From: an uncultured Actinomyces sp.
GTDB lineage: Bacteria > Actinomycetota > Actinomycetes > Actinomycetales > Actinomycetaceae
Direction: 5' to 3'
Assembly (NCBI GenBank): GCA_946998115.1
Contig: CAMPYB010000003.1
Location: 7,584 to 71,583 of the forward strand
DNA: 64,000 nucleotides
Of the stretch, positions 38,535 to 45,983 are shown piece by piece. Every line of letters starts with the position of its first letter. Within the stretch, counting starts at the first letter, position 1. The notes beneath the pieces were generated by a model that searched no databases, had not been told where the DNA came from, and saw only the letters and a program-made list of their open reading frames with translations. Made by a program: the position numbers and the translations under genes.

Positions 38535-38556
38535 GTTGGTCGTGTTGTAAATTTTT
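38521..38556 (+). terminator. Likely terminator overlapping the end of the TrkA-like gene
   Basis: TTGCAACA at 38521-38528 pairs with TGTTGTAA at 38543-38550 (one G-T) and is followed by ATTTTTC. It overlaps the last codons. Confidence 0.5.
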
Positions 38557-38645
38557 CTTTTAGATTCGGTTATTTTGTTCTATATTTGCATTCATTTTAT
38601 ATTAACTGTATATTAATTATTGTTATTTTGCTTGGATGGGTGAAA

Positions 38646-38855
38646 ATGAATCTTTCAAACAAACCTAGTTTATATACTATTGTTGAGGTTGCACAGATTT
38701 TGCGTGTGTCAAAAATGACCGTTTATCGCATGGTGCATTCCGGTGATTTACCGGCTATTCGCGTGGGAAAGTCTTATAGGGTTCCGGCTTCAGCAGTTGA
38801 AGGGATTTTGATGTTGGAAGATACTTTTTTGGAAGATAAAATTTTTGATAATTAA
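38646..38855 (+). CDS. BldC-like MerR/excisionase-type DNA-binding protein
   Basis: 69 residues: a winged helix-turn-helix opening LYTIVEVAQILRVSKMTVYRMVHSGDLPAIRVGKSYRVP, quoted here only as its first and last parts LYTIVEVAQIL and IRVGKSYRVP. It has the size and pattern of BldC, a conserved actinobacterial regulator, rather than a phage excisionase. ATG 38646 follows GGGTG; an upstream in-frame start adds a hydrophobic leader and is rejected. It directly precedes the bS22 gene. Confidence 0.88.
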   Translation: MNLSNKPSLYTIVEVAQILRVSKMTVYRMVHSGDLPAIRVGKSYRVPASAVEGILMLEDTFLEDKIFDN

Positions 38856-38924
38856 GTTTTAATTAGGTAAATTTATTTTTCTCTTTTACAATATTTCTGG
38901 CAGTTCGATTATTAAGGAGGGCCG

Positions 38925-39023
38925 ATGGGCTCCGTTATCAAGAAGCGTCGCAAGCGCATGGCGAAGAAGAAGCATCGTAAGTTGTTGCGTAAAACTCGTC
39001 ATCAGCGTCGTAATAAGAAATAA
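38925..39023 (+). CDS. Small ribosomal subunit protein bS22 (AURKAIP1/COX24-domain peptide)
   Basis: A 32-residue, extremely basic peptide: starts MGSVIKKRRKRMAKKK and ends RKTRHQRRNKK. This matches the short actinobacterial bS22 family, a 30S-subunit component. AAGGAGG lies at an ideal distance upstream. Codon use is strongly biased toward CGT, AAG and GCG, with clearly higher G+C than its neighbours, as expected for a highly expressed ribosomal gene. Too short for many gene finders. A terminator follows eight bases on. Confidence 0.93.
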   Translation: MGSVIKKRRKRMAKKKHRKLLRKTRHQRRNKK

Positions 39024-39031
39024 TCTGAATT

Positions 39032-39066
39032 GGGCTTGGATCTTTAATTGCTTCCGGGCCCTTTTT
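39032..39066 (+). terminator. Terminator after bS22 gene
   Basis: GGGCTTGGA at 39032-39040 pairs with TCCGGGCCC at 39053-39061 over nine positions (two G-T), followed by TTTTT. Confidence 0.82.
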
Positions 39067-39082
39067 AGTTTATTCTTTGTAC

Positions 39083-39529
39083 ATGATACGTTTTCTGCCT
39101 TTTATTTTTGCTTTTATTGTAACTGTTTATTCTGTATGCTCTTGTATTTTTACTTCTGAAGATGATTTTCCTATTAGGATCGCGAAACCTATAGTTGTTG
39201 CTGTTATTATTCTTACTACTCCTTTGGGTGGCTTGGTTTGGCTAGCATGGTTGTTTATGAAAAAGTTTGATAATTCGTCTGATAATGCTAAAGAGAAAAA
39301 AATTGTAGCACCTGATGATAATGATGAGTTTTTATTTACTTTGGATCGCGATAATCAGTTGAGACGTGATGGTATTTTACGTGATGATGTATCTGATTTG
39401 TATGATAATTTTAAGGATAATAACGATAATATTTCGCAAGATTTCGGTGTTGACAATCTAGAAAATAATGAATCTGGTTCTGATTGTGAAAAGCATGATG
39501 ATATAGATGATGATAGCGAGTCTAAGTAG
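39083..39529 (+). CDS. PLDc_N-like small membrane protein with acidic tail
   Basis: 148 residues. Two hydrophobic segments with the pattern PFIFAFIVTVYSVCSC and TTPLGGLVWLAWLF match the actinobacterial PLDc_N (phospholipase D-nuclease N-terminal, cardiolipin synthase-like) membrane family; RIAKPIVVAVIILTTPLGG is typical. The last 80 residues are Asp/Asn/Glu-rich and cytoplasmic. TATTCT lies seven bases before the ATG and could give a leaderless message. No catalytic HKD motif is present, so it is not an enzyme by itself. Confidence 0.75.
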   Translation: MIRFLPFIFAFIVTVYSVCSCIFTSEDDFPIRIAKPIVVAVIILTTPLGGLVWLAWLFMKKFDNSSDNAKEKKIVAPDDNDEFLFTLDRDNQLRRDGILRDDVSDLYDNFKDNNDNISQDFGVDNLENNESGSDCEKHDDIDDDSESK

Positions 39530-39742
39530 AAATATTTTTATTAAATTTTGTAATGTTTTATATTTTATGGTTTTATAATTTTATATTTGTGTTTGAAAAT
39601 ATAAGTTTGTAAGACGTATATCTTATACAATTTTTATGTTTTATTTTATTAGAATGTGTATATTTTGAAATTTTTATTGTAGTTTAATAGTATTGTATTG
39701 CTTATTTTAGTGTTCATTTTATCGATGCTATTAGGAATTGTT

Positions 39743-40759
39743 GTGAAAAATATTAAAATAGTGACTGGCATATTTGCTTGTGTTTTGGCTTTGTCTTTAA
39801 GCGGTTGTGCTAATACTGCGGAAACCAAAGTTGAGAAGAAAGCTAAGCCTTCTGTAGAGAAAATTTGGCCTTTGACTGGTAAAAAGGCGTCGTCTGGTGA
39901 TGATATTGCTCGTCCTGCTTTGTCTATGAAGATTGAAAATATTGATGATGCTCGTCCGCATGTGGGCTTGGATAAAGCTGATATTGTTTGGGAGCAGATG
40001 GTTGAAGGTGGATTAGTGCGTTTTAATGCTGTGTTCCATTCTGATCTTCCAGAAAAAGCTGGTCCTATGCGTTCTGTCAGGCCAATGGATGCTGATATTT
40101 CTGCACCTTTGAAAGGTGTTTTTGCTTGTAGTGGTGGTCAGCTTCCTTTTAAGCAATCAGTGTCTGAAGTTGTGGGAAAGTTTATTGATGAGGATGGCGC
40201 TGGTTCTACTGCAATGCGTAGTTCAGATCGTCCTGTGCCACATAATTTATTTTTGAATGTGAAAGAGGCTTTGGCTGAATTTGGCAAAGGTTTGAATGCT
40301 CCTTCTCATCAGCTGGATTTTGCTGATGGAAAGAAAAATAAGCTTTTTGTTGACGCTAAAGGTTCAGATGCTAAGCCTGCGAATAATTTAGTTTTGGATT
40401 ATCCAGCACATAATGCTAAATGGGATTTTGATGCTTCTTCAAAGGAATATTTGCGTTCAGATAATGGTAGTGCGCTTGTTACAGAAGATGGTGTGAGAAT
40501 TGCTTCTAATAATATTGTTGTTATGGATGTGAATGTTAAACCTAATTCTTTTGACGCGCATGTTCCTCAGACTATTCTTGTTGGAGAAGGCAAAGCGAGA
40601 TTCTTGACTAATGGTAAATATGTTGAGGGTACGTGGAGTAAGAAGAATGTTGATTCTCCGGTTATTTTTAAAGATTTGAAAGGGCGTAGAATTAATTTTG
40701 CTCCAGGTAAAACTTGGATAGAATTATTGCCTGTAACATCTAGTTTTGAGATTGGATAA
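39743..40759 (+). CDS. DUF3048 (YerB-like) lipoprotein
   Basis: 338 residues. The GTG at 39743 is chosen because TAGGAA sits just upstream and it gives a compact lipoprotein signal (ACVLALSLSGC, lipidated Cys about residue 20); a longer frame start adds a redundant hydrophobic leader. The mature part shows DUF3048 features: RPALSMKIENIDDARPHVGL, DIVWEQMVEGGLVRF and GPMRSVRPMD. Family members are extracytoplasmic lipoproteins of unknown function. A weak AT-rich hairpin follows. The next gene is arcA, 247 bases away. Confidence 0.88.
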   Translation: MKNIKIVTGIFACVLALSLSGCANTAETKVEKKAKPSVEKIWPLTGKKASSGDDIARPALSMKIENIDDARPHVGLDKADIVWEQMVEGGLVRFNAVFHSDLPEKAGPMRSVRPMDADISAPLKGVFACSGGQLPFKQSVSEVVGKFIDEDGAGSTAMRSSDRPVPHNLFLNVKEALAEFGKGLNAPSHQLDFADGKKNKLFVDAKGSDAKPANNLVLDYPAHNAKWDFDASSKEYLRSDNGSALVTEDGVRIASNNIVVMDVNVKPNSFDAHVPQTILVGEGKARFLTNGKYVEGTWSKKNVDSPVIFKDLKGRRINFAPGKTWIELLPVTSSFEIG

Positions 40760-40816
40760 TTTTTTTAGGTTTGTTTGTTTGAGGATATTTATGTTAATTC
40801 TTGGTATGGTTTATTG

Positions 40817-40847
40817 AAGTTTATTCTACTAGCTTAAACTTTTTTTC
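40817..40847 (+). terminator. AT-rich terminator before arcA
   Basis: AAGTTTA at 40817-40823 pairs with TAAACTT at 40835-40841, followed by T6 and then CCCTTTTTT. A seven-pair weak stem with a strong T run; it separates the DUF3048 gene from the arc operon. Confidence 0.5.
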
Positions 40848-41006
40848 CCTTTTTTCTTTTTTCATTATGATAAGTTTAATATAACTGGTAGAGTTTAACT
40901 AATTGCGATTTATATCTTGAATTGCAATCCGATAAGCTTTTCTTGCCTTTATGGCATAGTTTGGCTTATTTTAGTACTTATAAGATTCTGAAGAAAGGCA
41001 ACTTGG

Positions 41007-42224
41007 ATGTTGCATCATGTTGACTCTGAAGCCGGCAAACTACATAAAGTGTTGTTGCACCGCCCAGGGCTTGAGATGAATCGTCTCACACCTTCTAATA
41101 AGGACGACTTGTTGTTTGATGATGTGCTTTGGTTAGAAAAAGCACAGGAAGAACATAAGGTTTTCGTAAAGACATTAGAAGAACGTGGAATTGAAGTTCT
41201 GCTACTTGACAATGTTCTTACAGAAACTGTAGAAGTTCCTGAAGCTCGTCAGTATCTAACAGATCAGCTTTTCACAGAAGAAAATTATGGCGCTTTGGTA
41301 GAGCCTTTACGCGGTGTTGTCGAAGATATGACAGCACGCGAGTTTGCTAATTTGATGATTGCTGGTATAACCAAGCGTGAATTGGTAGAAAAGATAGGGG
41401 ACGCATCTTCTGTATATTGGAATACTCTTGAAGATGACTCATTGCTTCTTTCTCCGCTACCTAATCATTTATTTACACGCGATACATCTTGCTGGGTTTA
41501 TGATGGTGTTGCTGTTAACTCAATGCAAAAGCCAGCTCGTCGTCGTGAAACCTATAACTTAGGTGCTATTTATCGTTGGCATCCTTCTTTCGCTAATGAT
41601 AATTTTAACCTTTGGACAGATGGCCAGGGAGGACCTGAATGCGCTGTCGAAGGTGGTGACGTTCTGGTCATTGGTCGTGGTATTGTTCTAGTCGGTATGA
41701 GTGAGCGTACTACTCCTATTGGTGTTGAGCGTTTAGCAAAGCGTCTATTTGCTAACGGTTCAGCAAAGCAAATTATTGCTTTGGATATGCCTAAGGGACG
41801 TGCTTGTATGCACTTGGATACTGTTATGACTATGGCTAATGAAAATACTTTCAGTAAGTATGCCGGTCTAGGTATGCTACCTTCATACTCTATTTTCCCA
41901 GGAGATAAAGGCGAATTGGAAATTGTGCAAAATCCTGCTGAGGAAATGCACAAAGTTATTGCTAAGGCTTTGGGTGAACCAGAGATAAATATATTGACTA
42001 CCCCACAGGACATGCTCGCAGCAGAGCGTGAACAGTGGAATGACGGTTGTAACATGTTGACAATCGCACCGGGCGTTGTAGTTACTTATGAACGTAACGT
42101 TACTACAAATGCCTATTTCCGCAAGAACGGTCTTGAGGTTCTTGAAATCCCAGGTGACGAACTCGGTCGTGGTCGTGGTGGCCCACGTTGTATGAGCTGC
42201 CCGTTGATTCGTGACGGCATCTGA
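41007..42224 (+). CDS. arcA: Arginine deiminase
   Basis: 405 residues, normal length. Hydrolyses L-arginine to citrulline and ammonia, the first step of the ADI pathway. Motifs: [18 protein letters not shown] at the N terminus, [33 protein letters not shown] with the catalytic His, and the C-terminal [14 protein letters not shown] containing the nucleophilic Cys. AAAGG upstream. Codon use is adapted (many CGT, GGT, CTA and AAC). It heads an arcA-argF-arcC run; no arginine/ornithine antiporter gene is recognised nearby. Confidence 0.97.
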   Translation: MLHHVDSEAGKLHKVLLHRPGLEMNRLTPSNKDDLLFDDVLWLEKAQEEHKVFVKTLEERGIEVLLLDNVLTETVEVPEARQYLTDQLFTEENYGALVEPLRGVVEDMTAREFANLMIAGITKRELVEKIGDASSVYWNTLEDDSLLLSPLPNHLFTRDTSCWVYDGVAVNSMQKPARRRETYNLGAIYRWHPSFANDNFNLWTDGQGGPECAVEGGDVLVIGRGIVLVGMSERTTPIGVERLAKRLFANGSAKQIIALDMPKGRACMHLDTVMTMANENTFSKYAGLGMLPSYSIFPGDKGELEIVQNPAEEMHKVIAKALGEPEINILTTPQDMLAAEREQWNDGCNMLTIAPGVVVTYERNVTTNAYFRKNGLEVLEIPGDELGRGRGGPRCMSCPLIRDGI

Positions 42225-42263
42225 TAAAAATTCGGAATAATCTACTATTAAAGGATGGATAAT

Positions 42264-43271
42264 ATGGCAATTGGACCATTGCAGGGTCGCAATTTTCTAA
42301 AGGAATTGGATTTTACAGTAGAAGAATGGCGTTATCTTCTAGATTTAGCTGCAGAACTAAAGGCTGCTAAGTATGAACGTCGTGAAGTTCAGCACCTAAA
42401 GGGCAAGAACATTGCTTTGATCTTCGAAAAGACCTCTACTCGTACACGTTGTTCATTTGAAGTTGCAGCATATGATCAGGGTGCACATGTAACTTACCTA
42501 GATCCAACAGGTTCACAGATGGGACACAAGGAATCAGTAGAAGATACAGCACGTGTTCTAGGACGTTACTATGATGGTATCGAATTCCGTGGTAAGAAGC
42601 AGGATCACGTTGAAGTTCTAGGTAAACTAGCAGGTGTTCCAGTATGGAACGGTCTAACAGATGAATGGCACCCAACACAGATGCTTTGCGACATGCTAAC
42701 AATGCATGAAGTAACAGGTAAAGATTACAAAGATATTGCTTTCGCATACTGTGGTGATGGCCGTAACAACGTATGTAATTCTCTTCTAATTTCTGGTGTA
42801 ATGCTAGGTATGGATGTTCGTGTTGTTTCTCCTAAGGAACTATGGACAGCTCCAGAGCTAATCAAGAAGGCTGAAGAAATTGCTAAGAAGACTGGCGCAA
42901 AGATTACACACACTGATGATGTTAAAGCTGGCGTTAAAGGTGTAGACTGCGTTTACACAGACGTTTGGGTATCAATGGGTGAACCAAAGGAAGTATGGGA
43001 TCAGCGTATTGCTCTTCTAAAAGATTTCCAGGTTAACAAGGAACTAATGAAGGCAACAGGTAATCCAAATGTTAAGTTCCTACACTGCTTGCCAGCATTC
43101 CACGATCGTCACACAAAAGTTGGTGAAGATATTTACCAGAAGACAGGCATGGAATCTCTAGAAGTTACACATGAAGTATTTGAATCAGATGCTTCAGTTG
43201 CATTCCAGCAGGCTGAAAACCGTATGCACACCATTAAAGCTGTTATGGTTGCTACACTAGGTGAGTGGTAA
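42264..43271 (+). CDS. arcB: Ornithine carbamoyltransferase (catabolic, ADI pathway)
   Basis: 335 residues; splits citrulline with phosphate to ornithine and carbamoyl phosphate when working in the ADI direction. Carbamoyl-phosphate site STRTRCSF, then HPTQMLCD, and the ornithine loop HCLPAFHD are intact. ATG 42264 lies nine bases after AAAGG; an ATG nine bases earlier abuts it. Codons are extremely biased (CTA for leucine, ACA, CCA, GTA), the mark of very high expression. Four bases separate it from carbamate kinase. The sequence alone cannot fully exclude an anabolic ArgF, but the operon decides it. Confidence 0.94.
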   Translation: MAIGPLQGRNFLKELDFTVEEWRYLLDLAAELKAAKYERREVQHLKGKNIALIFEKTSTRTRCSFEVAAYDQGAHVTYLDPTGSQMGHKESVEDTARVLGRYYDGIEFRGKKQDHVEVLGKLAGVPVWNGLTDEWHPTQMLCDMLTMHEVTGKDYKDIAFAYCGDGRNNVCNSLLISGVMLGMDVRVVSPKELWTAPELIKKAEEIAKKTGAKITHTDDVKAGVKGVDCVYTDVWVSMGEPKEVWDQRIALLKDFQVNKELMKATGNPNVKFLHCLPAFHDRHTKVGEDIYQKTGMESLEVTHEVFESDASVAFQQAENRMHTIKAVMVATLGEW

Positions 43272-43275
43272 GTCG

Positions 43276-44193
43276 ATGCGTATAGTAGTAGCTCTTGGTG
43301 GAAACGCAATGCTAGAACGTGGTCAGAAGCCTGACGCATCTGTTCAAATTGAAAATGTTTTGACAGCTGTTAAAGCTTTGACACCTCTAGCTAAAGAACA
43401 CGAATTGATCGTTACACATGGTAATGGTCCACAGGTTGGTGTTCTAGCTCTTCAGTCAGCAAATGACAAGAAACTATCCGAACCATATCCATTTGACACT
43501 ATTGGTGCTATGACACAGGGTATGATTGGATACTGGTTGCAGCAGGCTTTCAAGAATGCTTTGCCAGAACGCGATGTTTGCAGCATGATTACTCAGACAA
43601 TTGTTGATCCTAAGGATCCTGCATTTGACAATCCTGCAAAGTTCGTGGGTGAAGTATACAACGAAGATCAGGCTAAAGAATTTGCTAAAGAACGCGGATG
43701 GACAATGAAGCCAGATGGCAAGTATTTCCGTCGTGTTGTTGGTTCTCCTGATCCTAAGAACATTCTTGAAATCGAAGTTATCCGTAAGCTAGTTGACAGC
43801 GGTGCTGTTGTAATTAGCTCTGGCGGTGGCGGTATTCCAGTTGGACGCGATGAAAATGGCAAGTTGTACGGCATTGAAGCTGTTATTGACAAGGACCTTT
43901 CAGGTGCTGTTTTGGCACGTGAATTGGGTGCTGATTTCTTCATGATTCTAACTGATGTTCCTGCTGTTATGGAAAACTTCGGTACTCCTGAGCAGAAAGA
44001 AATCAAGCGTGCAAAGCCAGAAGAAATGCGCGCAAAGGGATTCGCTGCAGGTTCTATGGGACCTAAAGTTGAAGCAGCTTGCCGTTTCGTTGAACTAGGT
44101 AATGGTGCTGCAGGTATTGGTCGTTTGGCTGATGCTGCTGCTGTTATCAAGGGTGAAGCTGGTACAATCATCAGCAAGACAGGTGAGTATTAA
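43276..44193 (+). CDS. arcC: Carbamate kinase
   Basis: 305 residues; transfers phosphate from carbamoyl phosphate to ADP, giving ATP, ammonia and CO2. Motifs: VVALGGNAML at the N terminus, VTHGNGPQVG, SSGGGGIPV, IDKDLSGAVLARELGAD and a C-terminal SMGPKVEAA. The ATG at 43276 gives the canonical MRIVVALGGNA end; a GTG 15 bases upstream would overlap the previous gene. Final gene of the arc run. A 14-pair hairpin lies 38 bases after its stop. Confidence 0.96.
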   Translation: MRIVVALGGNAMLERGQKPDASVQIENVLTAVKALTPLAKEHELIVTHGNGPQVGVLALQSANDKKLSEPYPFDTIGAMTQGMIGYWLQQAFKNALPERDVCSMITQTIVDPKDPAFDNPAKFVGEVYNEDQAKEFAKERGWTMKPDGKYFRRVVGSPDPKNILEIEVIRKLVDSGAVVISSGGGGIPVGRDENGKLYGIEAVIDKDLSGAVLARELGADFFMILTDVPAVMENFGTPEQKEIKRAKPEEMRAKGFAAGSMGPKVEAACRFVELGNGAAGIGRLADAAAVIKGEAGTIISKTGEY

Positions 44194-44230
44194 AATTTAA
44201 TTCACTAATAGTGATATTAATCTCATGTTT

Positions 44231-44342
44231 TAGTCCTAGTTTACGCTTTGGAAAAGGTGTAAACTAGGACTATTGAAACTTAAAGGACTTTTGAGTTTCA
44301 AAGATGTCACCGAAAGGCGATGTCGCGACTGTACAATTGTAA
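44231..44342 (+). promoter_or_regulatory. Structured spacer between arcC and the amidinotransferase gene
   Basis: Three adjoining structures. First, TAGTCCTAGTTTAC (44231-44244) pairs perfectly with 44259-44272, without a T run. Second, TTGAAACTTAAAG (44273-44285) pairs with 44289-44301 (two G-T), with a three-base loop. Third, GATGTC is directly repeated (44303, 44319) around a GAAA-capped CACC/GGCG element, followed by the palindromes GTCGCGAC and TACAATTGTA. It may combine a terminator for arcC with a leader or operator for the downstream gene. No known riboswitch class could be matched by eye. Confidence 0.5.
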
Positions 44343-44394
44343 TTATTAGAAATTCATTTATATGCGAAGACGCGTATAGAAGGAGTGAAGGATT

Positions 44395-45522
44395 ATGACA
44401 AAGATCGTTAACTCTTGGAACGATTTTGATCCATTGAAGCACGTTATTGTTGGTCGTGCAGAGAACTCATGTATTCCACCAGAAGAGCCAGCAACCTCTG
44501 AAAAGGTTCCAGTTGACTCAGAAATGCGTGGTATGTGGGGACCTCGTCCATTGTACACAGTTGAAAAAGCAGCAGCACAGCTAGATAACCTAGCAGCAGC
44601 TTGCGAAAAGTTTGGTGCAAAGGTTGACCGCCCAACACCTCTACAGTGGAACCAGCCAGTTATTACACCTGACTTCCGCACAGACTCAATGATGACATGT
44701 ATGCCTCCACGTGACGTTCTATTGACAATTGGTCCAGAAATCATTGAAGCAGCTATGTCATTCCGTTGCCGTTTCTGGGAATACTTGGCATACAGCCCAC
44801 TATTGTCAGAATACTTCAACAATGACCCAGAATTCATCTGGTCACAGGCACCACGTCCACGTTTGACAGACAAGTCCTACAAGCACAACTACTACGATGA
44901 GAAGATCTCCCTAGAAGATCGTCTAATCCGTACAGCTAACAAAGACTTCGTTACAACAGAAGAAGAAATCCTATTCGACGCAGCTGACGTTCTACGTCTA
45001 GGTAAAGACCTATTCATTCAGCATGGTCTAACAACAAACCGTAAAGCTATGGAATGGTTCAAGCGTAAGTATCCAGAATTGCGCGTACACGCAGTAAACT
45101 TCCCAGGTGACCCATATCCAATCCACATCGACGCAACATTCGTACCATTGCGTCCAGGTTTGATTATCAACAACCCACACCGTCGTCTACCAGAAGAACA
45201 GCGTAAGATCTTCGAAGCAAACGATTGGCAGATTGTTGATGCTGCTATGCCAGCTCACAAAGAACCACCACCGTTGTGCTACTCTTCAGTATGGTTGTCA
45301 ATGAACTGCCTAGTTCTAGACCACAAGACAGTTATCGGTGAAGCTTCAGAAGTAAACCAGCTAGAACAGTTCGACAAGCTAGGTATGGAACCAGTTCCAG
45401 TAGCATTCCGTGATGCATACGCATTCGGTGGCGCTCTACACTGTGCTACAGCTGACGTTTACCGTGAAGGTGGCTGTGAAGACTACTTCCCAAATCAGGT
45501 AGAAGACCCAACACTAGTCTAA
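44395..45522 (+). CDS. Arginine:glycine amidinotransferase-type (AGAT/GATM) amidinotransferase
   Basis: 375 residues. It aligns by eye over its length with animal glycine amidinotransferase: DPLKHVIVGRAENSCIPP, RPTPLQW, TPDF, FVTTEEEILFDAADVLRLGKD, HIDATFVPLRPGLIINNP, WLSMNCLVLD and FGGALHCATADVYREG. The catalytic triad corresponds to Asp195, His244 and Cys350. The reaction is reversible transfer of the amidino group between arginine and an amine such as glycine, giving ornithine and guanidinoacetate. AAGGAG precedes the ATG. Codons are as strongly adapted as in arcB. No signal peptide. The natural acceptor or donor is not determinable; inosamine-phosphate or other amine acceptors are alternatives. 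Confidence 0.88.
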   Translation: MTKIVNSWNDFDPLKHVIVGRAENSCIPPEEPATSEKVPVDSEMRGMWGPRPLYTVEKAAAQLDNLAAACEKFGAKVDRPTPLQWNQPVITPDFRTDSMMTCMPPRDVLLTIGPEIIEAAMSFRCRFWEYLAYSPLLSEYFNNDPEFIWSQAPRPRLTDKSYKHNYYDEKISLEDRLIRTANKDFVTTEEEILFDAADVLRLGKDLFIQHGLTTNRKAMEWFKRKYPELRVHAVNFPGDPYPIHIDATFVPLRPGLIINNPHRRLPEEQRKIFEANDWQIVDAAMPAHKEPPPLCYSSVWLSMNCLVLDHKTVIGEASEVNQLEQFDKLGMEPVPVAFRDAYAFGGALHCATADVYREGGCEDYFPNQVEDPTLV

Positions 45523-45567
45523 TTAGATAGTGTAGAAGTTTTCATTCCGTAGGGATTGAGTTTTATT

Positions 45568-45608
45568 GTGGTTCTCTCCGTAAGGAGGGAACCACTTTTT
45601 ATATTTTT
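45568..45608 (+). terminator. Strong terminator after the amidinotransferase gene
   Basis: GTGGTTCTCTCC at 45568-45579 pairs with GGAGGGAACCAC at 45584-45595 (one G-T) around a GTAA loop, followed by TTTTT and ATATTTTT. Confidence 0.92.
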
Positions 45609-45759
45609 ATTTACAAATTTTGTTTGTTATTTTTTCTTATTTTATAACTTGCGTTATAAAATCAATTTTTGGTTTCAAAATTTAATAATTTCAAAATTAT
45701 CAATATTTTTTCTAAAAATTTTTCTAAAACCTAGATTTATTTATTTACAAATTTTGTTT
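45606..45759. repeat. AT-rich intergenic stretch with a 20-base direct repeat
   Basis: The 461-base gap 45523-45983 has no convincing gene. After the terminator, TTTATTTACAAATTTTGTTT occurs at 45606-45625 and again at 45740-45759. Between them TTTTATAAC/GTTATAAAA (45641-45662) forms a nine-pair hairpin, and TTTCAAAATT occurs twice. The rest is A/T-rich sequence containing the promoter of the large surface protein, not resolvable by eye. Confidence 0.6.
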
Positions 45760-45983
45760 TCTTTAGAAATTACTAAAAGATTTATTTAATATTTTTGTAT
45801 TATTTATGAAATATGATTACTCTAATCTTTGCTATAAATTAAAAAATGTTATGTAAAATGTGTAGTTTTTTAAAATAAAACATTATAATAAGGAAGTATA
45901 TAAATTATCTATTTGTTGTTATGTTTTAATGTATGCCGTTACTTGTGAAACGTTTATAAAATGATTGAGTAAGGAATTAAAAA

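Noticed and set aside
43668..44177. Long minus-strand frame opposite arcC (also opposite arcA and the 30925-31332 and 49529-49891 regions)
   Set aside because: Shadow frames of codon-biased plus-strand genes; no family features.
44303..44330. CACCGAAAGGCG element resembling part of a glycine riboswitch
   Set aside because: The conserved purine-rich partner strands and second aptamer are absent; kept only as an unassigned structured leader.
45556..45789. Open frame of 77 codons after the amidinotransferase gene
   Set aside because: It starts inside the terminator region, is mostly Phe/Leu/Ile from AT-rich DNA and has no ribosome site.
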